Source of the DNA: UBA9676 sp963730065
GTDB taxonomy: Bacteria; Actinomycetota; Actinomycetes; Streptosporangiales; Streptosporangiaceae
DNA: 64,000 nt
Assembly (NCBI GenBank): GCA_963730065.1
Contig: CAVSQL010000014.1
Span: forward strand, 310,001-374,000
Direction of reading: 5' to 3'
In this document: piece after piece, positions 61,194-64,000 of the stretch
How positions within the stretch are numbered: position 1 is the first letter of the stretch
Layout of the letters: each line of letters opens with the position of its first letter
Notes under the pieces: model-generated
What the model was told of the DNA's origin: nothing
Databases searched by the model: none
What the model saw: the letters and a program-made list of their open reading frames with translations, nothing else
Program-made: the position numbers and the translations under genes

Positions 61194-62354
61194 GTGCCGG
61201 AAGACCAGGACTGGGACATCGCGATCATCGGCGGGGGGCCGGCCGGACTGGCCGCCGCGCTCGCCGCCACCACCGGCGGCGCCCGGACGATCGTGCTGGA
61301 ACGGGCGGAGCATCCCCGGTACAAGACCTGCGGCGGCGGCCTGATCGGCACCTCGCTCGCCGTCGCCGGCGGCCGCATCGCCGTGCCCGCGCGCGACCAA
61401 ATCCGCGCCGTGACCGTCACCCTGGACGGCAGGCGCCCCTTCACCCGGGAAGACCACGACCCCCTGCTTGCCATGGTGACCCGCGAGGAGTTCGACGACG
61501 CGCTCCGCCGGGCGGCCGAGGCGGCCGGGGCCACCGTGCGGCCGCGGTCCCCGGTGCGCGGCATCACCCAGGATGACGGTTACGCCTGCGCGAGACTGGC
61601 CGACGGGGCCGCCGTGCGGGCTCGCGTTCTCATCGGTGCCGACGGCTCTTCCGGCGTCAGCGCCCGCTATGTGGGCGTGCGGTACGAGCAGGTGGATCTC
61701 GGCCTGGAGCTGGAGATCCCCGTCCCGCCGCCGGTAGCCGGCCAGTGGCGGGAACGGGTGCTGCTCGACTGGGGCCCGATCCCCGGGTCCTACGGCTGGG
61801 TGTTCCCCAAGGGCGACCGGCTCACCGTGGGCGTGATCGCAGCCCGCGGGCAGGGCGAACGGACCCGGCGCTACCTGCGCGACTTCACCGCCCGGCTCGG
61901 CCTCGCCTCGTTCGGGCCCGACCGGGACTCGGGCCACCTCACCCGGTGCCGCGCCGATGGCTCCCCGGTGCGCAACGGGCGGGTGCTCGTCGCGGGCGAC
62001 GCGGCCGGCCTGCTCGAGCCCTGGACGCGCGAGGGCATCAGCTTCGCGCTCCGCTCCGGGATGCTGGCCGGGACGGCGGCGGCGCAGGCATCCGCCAGCA
62101 CCGGTCACGAGCAGGTGGGCCGGGCACTGGCCCAGTTCGGGGCGGCGCTGGAAGAGGAGCTGCTCCCGGAGATGGCCGCTGGCCGGCGCCTGCTCGCCGC
62201 CTTCAGCCGGCATCCGGGCGCGTTCCACACCGGACTGGCCACGGCCAAAGGCTGGCGCATCTTCGCGAGGTTCTGCCGGAGCGAGGCCACCTGGCAGACC
62301 CTGGTCGCCCACCGGCAGGCGCGGATGGCGCTGGCGCTGCTCTCGCTGGTGTAG
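61194..62354 (+). CDS. geranylgeranyl-reductase-family FAD oxidoreductase
   Basis: 386 residues. GTG 61194. FAD domain IAIIGGGPAGLAAALAATTG, VLERAEHPRYKTCGGG, LIGADGSSGVSARYVG and GDAAGLLEPWTREGISFALR, the order of the geranylgeranyl reductase/squalene-epoxidase-like group. Members reduce isoprenoid double bonds of lipids, menaquinone or chlorophyll-type precursors. It lies alone; the methyltransferase before it and regulator after it give no pathway. Confidence 0.87.
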   Translation: MPEDQDWDIAIIGGGPAGLAAALAATTGGARTIVLERAEHPRYKTCGGGLIGTSLAVAGGRIAVPARDQIRAVTVTLDGRRPFTREDHDPLLAMVTREEFDDALRRAAEAAGATVRPRSPVRGITQDDGYACARLADGAAVRARVLIGADGSSGVSARYVGVRYEQVDLGLELEIPVPPPVAGQWRERVLLDWGPIPGSYGWVFPKGDRLTVGVIAARGQGERTRRYLRDFTARLGLASFGPDRDSGHLTRCRADGSPVRNGRVLVAGDAAGLLEPWTREGISFALRSGMLAGTAAAQASASTGHEQVGRALAQFGAALEEELLPEMAAGRRLLAAFSRHPGAFHTGLATAKGWRIFARFCRSEATWQTLVAHRQARMALALLSLV

Positions 62355-62367
62355 GCGGCCGGGACTT

Positions 62368-63050
62368 TCAGCCGCGCCCCGCCTCCCGGCGACCCGGGCC
62401 CTGGCCGACGTCGAGACCGTGCTCGATGGCGTAGCGGATGAGCTCCGCCCGGTTGTGCAGGTGGAGCTTGTTGAGCGTGCTCTGAACGTGGTTCTGCACC
62501 GTACGGTGGGACAGCACCAGCCGCTCCGCGATCTGCTTGTACGACAGCCCGGTGCCGACCATGCCCAGGATCTCGGCCTCCCGCTCGGTGAGCCGGGGTG
62601 TGTCCGGGGCGGGACTGGCCGCCAGCCGCCGGAACTCCCCGAGTACGAGGCCGGCCAGCCCGGGGGAGAAGACCGCGTCGCCCGCGGCCGTCCTGCGCAC
62701 CGCGTCAAGGAACTCGGCGCGGCTCGCCGACTTGACGATGTATCCCGCCGCGGCCGCCTTGACCGCATCGAGCACGTCCTGCTGCTCGCCGCTGGCCGAA
62801 AGAATCAGCACCCTGGACTGCGGGCACGTCGCCAGGATGCCGTGGGTCACCTCCACCCCCGGCATATCCGGCAGCTGCAGGTCGAGCACCACGACATCCG
62901 GCCGTACCGCCCGGCGGCCCGGAGCGCCTGCGCGCCCTCGCCGGGGGCCGCGACCACGTCGTACCCGGCCTCGGTGAGATCGCGCGCCACGGCCTCCCGC
63001 CACCTGGGGTGGTCATCGACGATCATGACCCGGACCTGCGGCTCGCCCAC
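62368..63050 (-). pseudogene. LuxR-type response regulator, one-base frameshift
   Basis: From ATG 63050: MGEPQVRVMIVDDHPRWREA (receiver start with acidic pair) continues in frame to about 62915; the rest, RPDVVVLDLQLPDMPGVEV (phosphoacceptor Asp), GYIVKSASR and the HTH EREAEILGMVGTGLSYKQIA then HRTVQNHVQSTLNKL, is in another frame to 62368. A C missing from the CCC at 62910-62912 restores a single gene of about 227 residues. No partner kinase lies here. Could be a real null mutation or a sequencing slip. Confidence 0.8.
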
Positions 63051-63140
63051 AGGCGAACCTTAAAGGACCGGCGGGCCCTGGTCAGCAATACGCCGACCTC
63101 GACGGGCGAACTGGCTCCAGCCCGGCCAGCCACCTCTTGA

Positions 63141-63215
63141 CTTTGCGTCATAAAGTTCTGGCGCCCAGCGCCTTGACTTTATGCCATAAAGCAGAGTCTG
63201 CTTTATGGCATAGAG
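63141..63215. promoter_or_regulatory. triple palindrome operator array
   Basis: Three copies of a CTTTATG-N-CATAAAG-like box: 63141-63155 (half conserved, CTTTGCGTCATAAAG), 63177-63191 (perfect, CTTTATGCCATAAAG), and 63201-63215 (CTTTATGGCATAGAG). The last two also form a larger 16-base inverted repeat (63180-63195 with 63197-63212). CTTGACTTT precedes the first and second, giving candidate -35 boxes. Directly before the membrane-protein/HTH-regulator pair. Confidence 0.65.
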
Positions 63216-63233
63216 TCGATGAGGGGAGGCACC

Positions 63234-63866
63234 GTGAACCACACATCTGACACCACGGCCGCCGGCAACGGCGGCACCTTCGGGCCCGAGCAGGCCGCTG
63301 CACTGCTGGGCCAGACCACCCAGCAGGCCCGCCGCAAGTTTCAGCCCGCGCCGCCGTGGCTGCTGGTGACCAGGGCGGTCATGGTCCTGGCCGCCCTCGG
63401 CGCGATCTGGCTCTCGGTGCGCGGACAGCACCCCTACCGGGGCCCGACTGCCGCGGACATCCCCGTCCTGGTCGCGTTCATTGTCGTCAACTTCGCCGCA
63501 ACGGTCGCCGTCCGCAGGCACGCGACCGCCGGGGTAAGCGGGCGATCCCGGTTTAGTCAGGGCGAGATCACCGTGCTGGTGCTGGCCTTGGTCGCCGCGG
63601 TCGTGGCCATGGTGGGGCTGGGTGCCGCCGGGGTGAACTTCGCTACGTACCCGACCTCGGTGCTGGTAATCCCCGGCCTGGCCTGGACGGTCCTCAGCGC
63701 GGCACGGGCAAACTGGCGCGGGCTCGCTACCGGCCTCGCGATCGTCGTCATCGGCGTCGTGGGTGCGTTCGCCGGACCGGCCGGGTCGTGGGCGGTCGCC
63801 GCCGTGGGCCTGTGCATCATGCTCCTGGGCAGCGCCGCCGCCGTCGCCTGGCAGCAGCGTGCCTGA
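63234..63866 (+). CDS. predicted membrane protein, function unknown
   Basis: 210 residues. GTG 63234 follows GGGGAGG. N-terminal cytosolic 40 residues, then about six hydrophobic segments (VMVLAALGAIWLS, VLVAFIVVNFAATVAV, ITVLVLALVAAVVAM and three further). No family recognised. It stops 9 bases before an HTH regulator, so both form an operon downstream of the triple palindrome; the pair could act as a sensor or efflux module under self-repression (inference). Confidence 0.72.
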   Translation: MNHTSDTTAAGNGGTFGPEQAAALLGQTTQQARRKFQPAPPWLLVTRAVMVLAALGAIWLSVRGQHPYRGPTAADIPVLVAFIVVNFAATVAVRRHATAGVSGRSRFSQGEITVLVLALVAAVVAMVGLGAAGVNFATYPTSVLVIPGLAWTVLSAARANWRGLATGLAIVVIGVVGAFAGPAGSWAVAAVGLCIMLLGSAAAVAWQQRA

Positions 63867-63875
63867 CGGTACGCC

Positions 63876-64000
63876 ATGAACGACGACGGACTTGACCCGC
63901 TGATCCACGTCCCCACCCGGCTGAAGATCGTCGCGACGCTCGCGGCACTGCCCGACGGCGACGGGCTGTCCTTCACCCGGCTGCAGGACATGCTCGAGCT
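63876..64000 (+). CDS. winged-helix transcriptional regulator, cut by right edge
   Basis: 41 visible residues starting MNDDGLDPLIHVPTRLKIVA, then LSFTRLQDMLEL, the first helices of a MarR/ArsR-like winged helix (the DPLIHxPxRLxI start is typical of the stand-alone actinobacterial winged-helix group). Likely binds the palindromes at 63141-63215 and controls its own operon. Confidence 0.75.
   Translation, partial: MNDDGLDPLIHVPTRLKIVATLAALPDGDGLSFTRLQDMLE

Noticed and set aside
1..64000. tRNA, rRNA, CRISPR, IS elements, attachment sites, riboswitches
   Set aside because: No cloverleaf with CCA end, no long terminal inverted repeats or transposase, and no known riboswitch core was seen by eye; a covariance-model scan would be needed to exclude short RNAs.

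Overview
The window is about 70% GC, uses GTG starts freely, has strong third-position GC bias and many 4-bp ATGA/GTGA gene overlaps. Family content (SARP/BTAD regulator, SigE-type ECF factor, split LigD enzymes, CGNR and MarR regulators, F420/deazaflavin-type oxidoreductase, P450, lysine 6-transaminase) points to a filamentous-type actinobacterium (Actinomycetota). A genus cannot be fixed from the sequence. No rRNA, tRNA, CRISPR array, insertion sequence or phage module was seen; this looks like chromosomal accessory sequence rich in catabolic, regulatory and decayed genes.

Layout. 1-6431: plus-strand genes for SelO (cut by the left edge), a patatin-like lipase, L-arabinose isomerase, a frameshifted LigD-type polymerase, an RraA-like protein and a SLOG-like Rossmann protein. 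6428-9000: minus-strand CPBP protease with a NarL/DesK-type two-component pair. 9331-13903: hydrolase, acyltransferase-3 and PaaZ (ring opening in phenylacetate catabolism). 13941-21461: small enzymes and regulators, two unlisted small ORFs, a lipoprotein, two glutamine/folate enzymes, an HTH regulator with an operator-like repeat, and an ROK kinase. 21458-27734: a histidine kinase without ATPase domain, an MFS remnant, and a four-gene minus-strand surface-glycan operon (GT-C membrane protein, UDP-glucose dehydrogenase, GT2, epimerase). 28472-34973: deazaflavin-type reductase, SDR relic, then a strong promoter driving a SARP-like activator followed by a cysteine-rich unknown protein and a helix-hairpin-helix protein, then DUF2252 and a membrane protein.

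35014-49045 is a catabolic block: amidohydrolase, P450, glutamine amidotransferase, MarR regulator, PLP decarboxylase, FAH-family hydrolase/isomerase, HpaD dioxygenase with a deleted HpaE relic, acetoacetate-decarboxylase-like protein, glutamine-synthetase-like ligase, and the lysine pair Lat plus aldehyde dehydrogenase. Two identical-arm palindromes (GTTTGG-N2-CCAAAC), one at the P450/amidotransferase intergenic region and one on the promoter of the hpa-type operon, suggest one regulator, plausibly the MarR protein between them, controls both.

49372-64000: SigE-family sigma factor with a membrane-anchored Pro/Ser-rich partner, CGNR regulator divergent from an EamA exporter, a phospholipase-C gene with four frame breaks, PHP and DUF3040 proteins, an overlapping ligase-polymerase-FAD oxidoreductase operon (NHEJ-type), a methyltransferase, a geranylgeranyl-reductase-like flavoprotein, a frameshifted LuxR response regulator, and at the right edge a membrane protein plus HTH regulator behind a triple palindrome array.

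A caution: nearly all frame breaks in the window are consistent with loss of a single base, several in C/G runs. Some of the broken genes may therefore be sequencing artefacts rather than pseudogenes.
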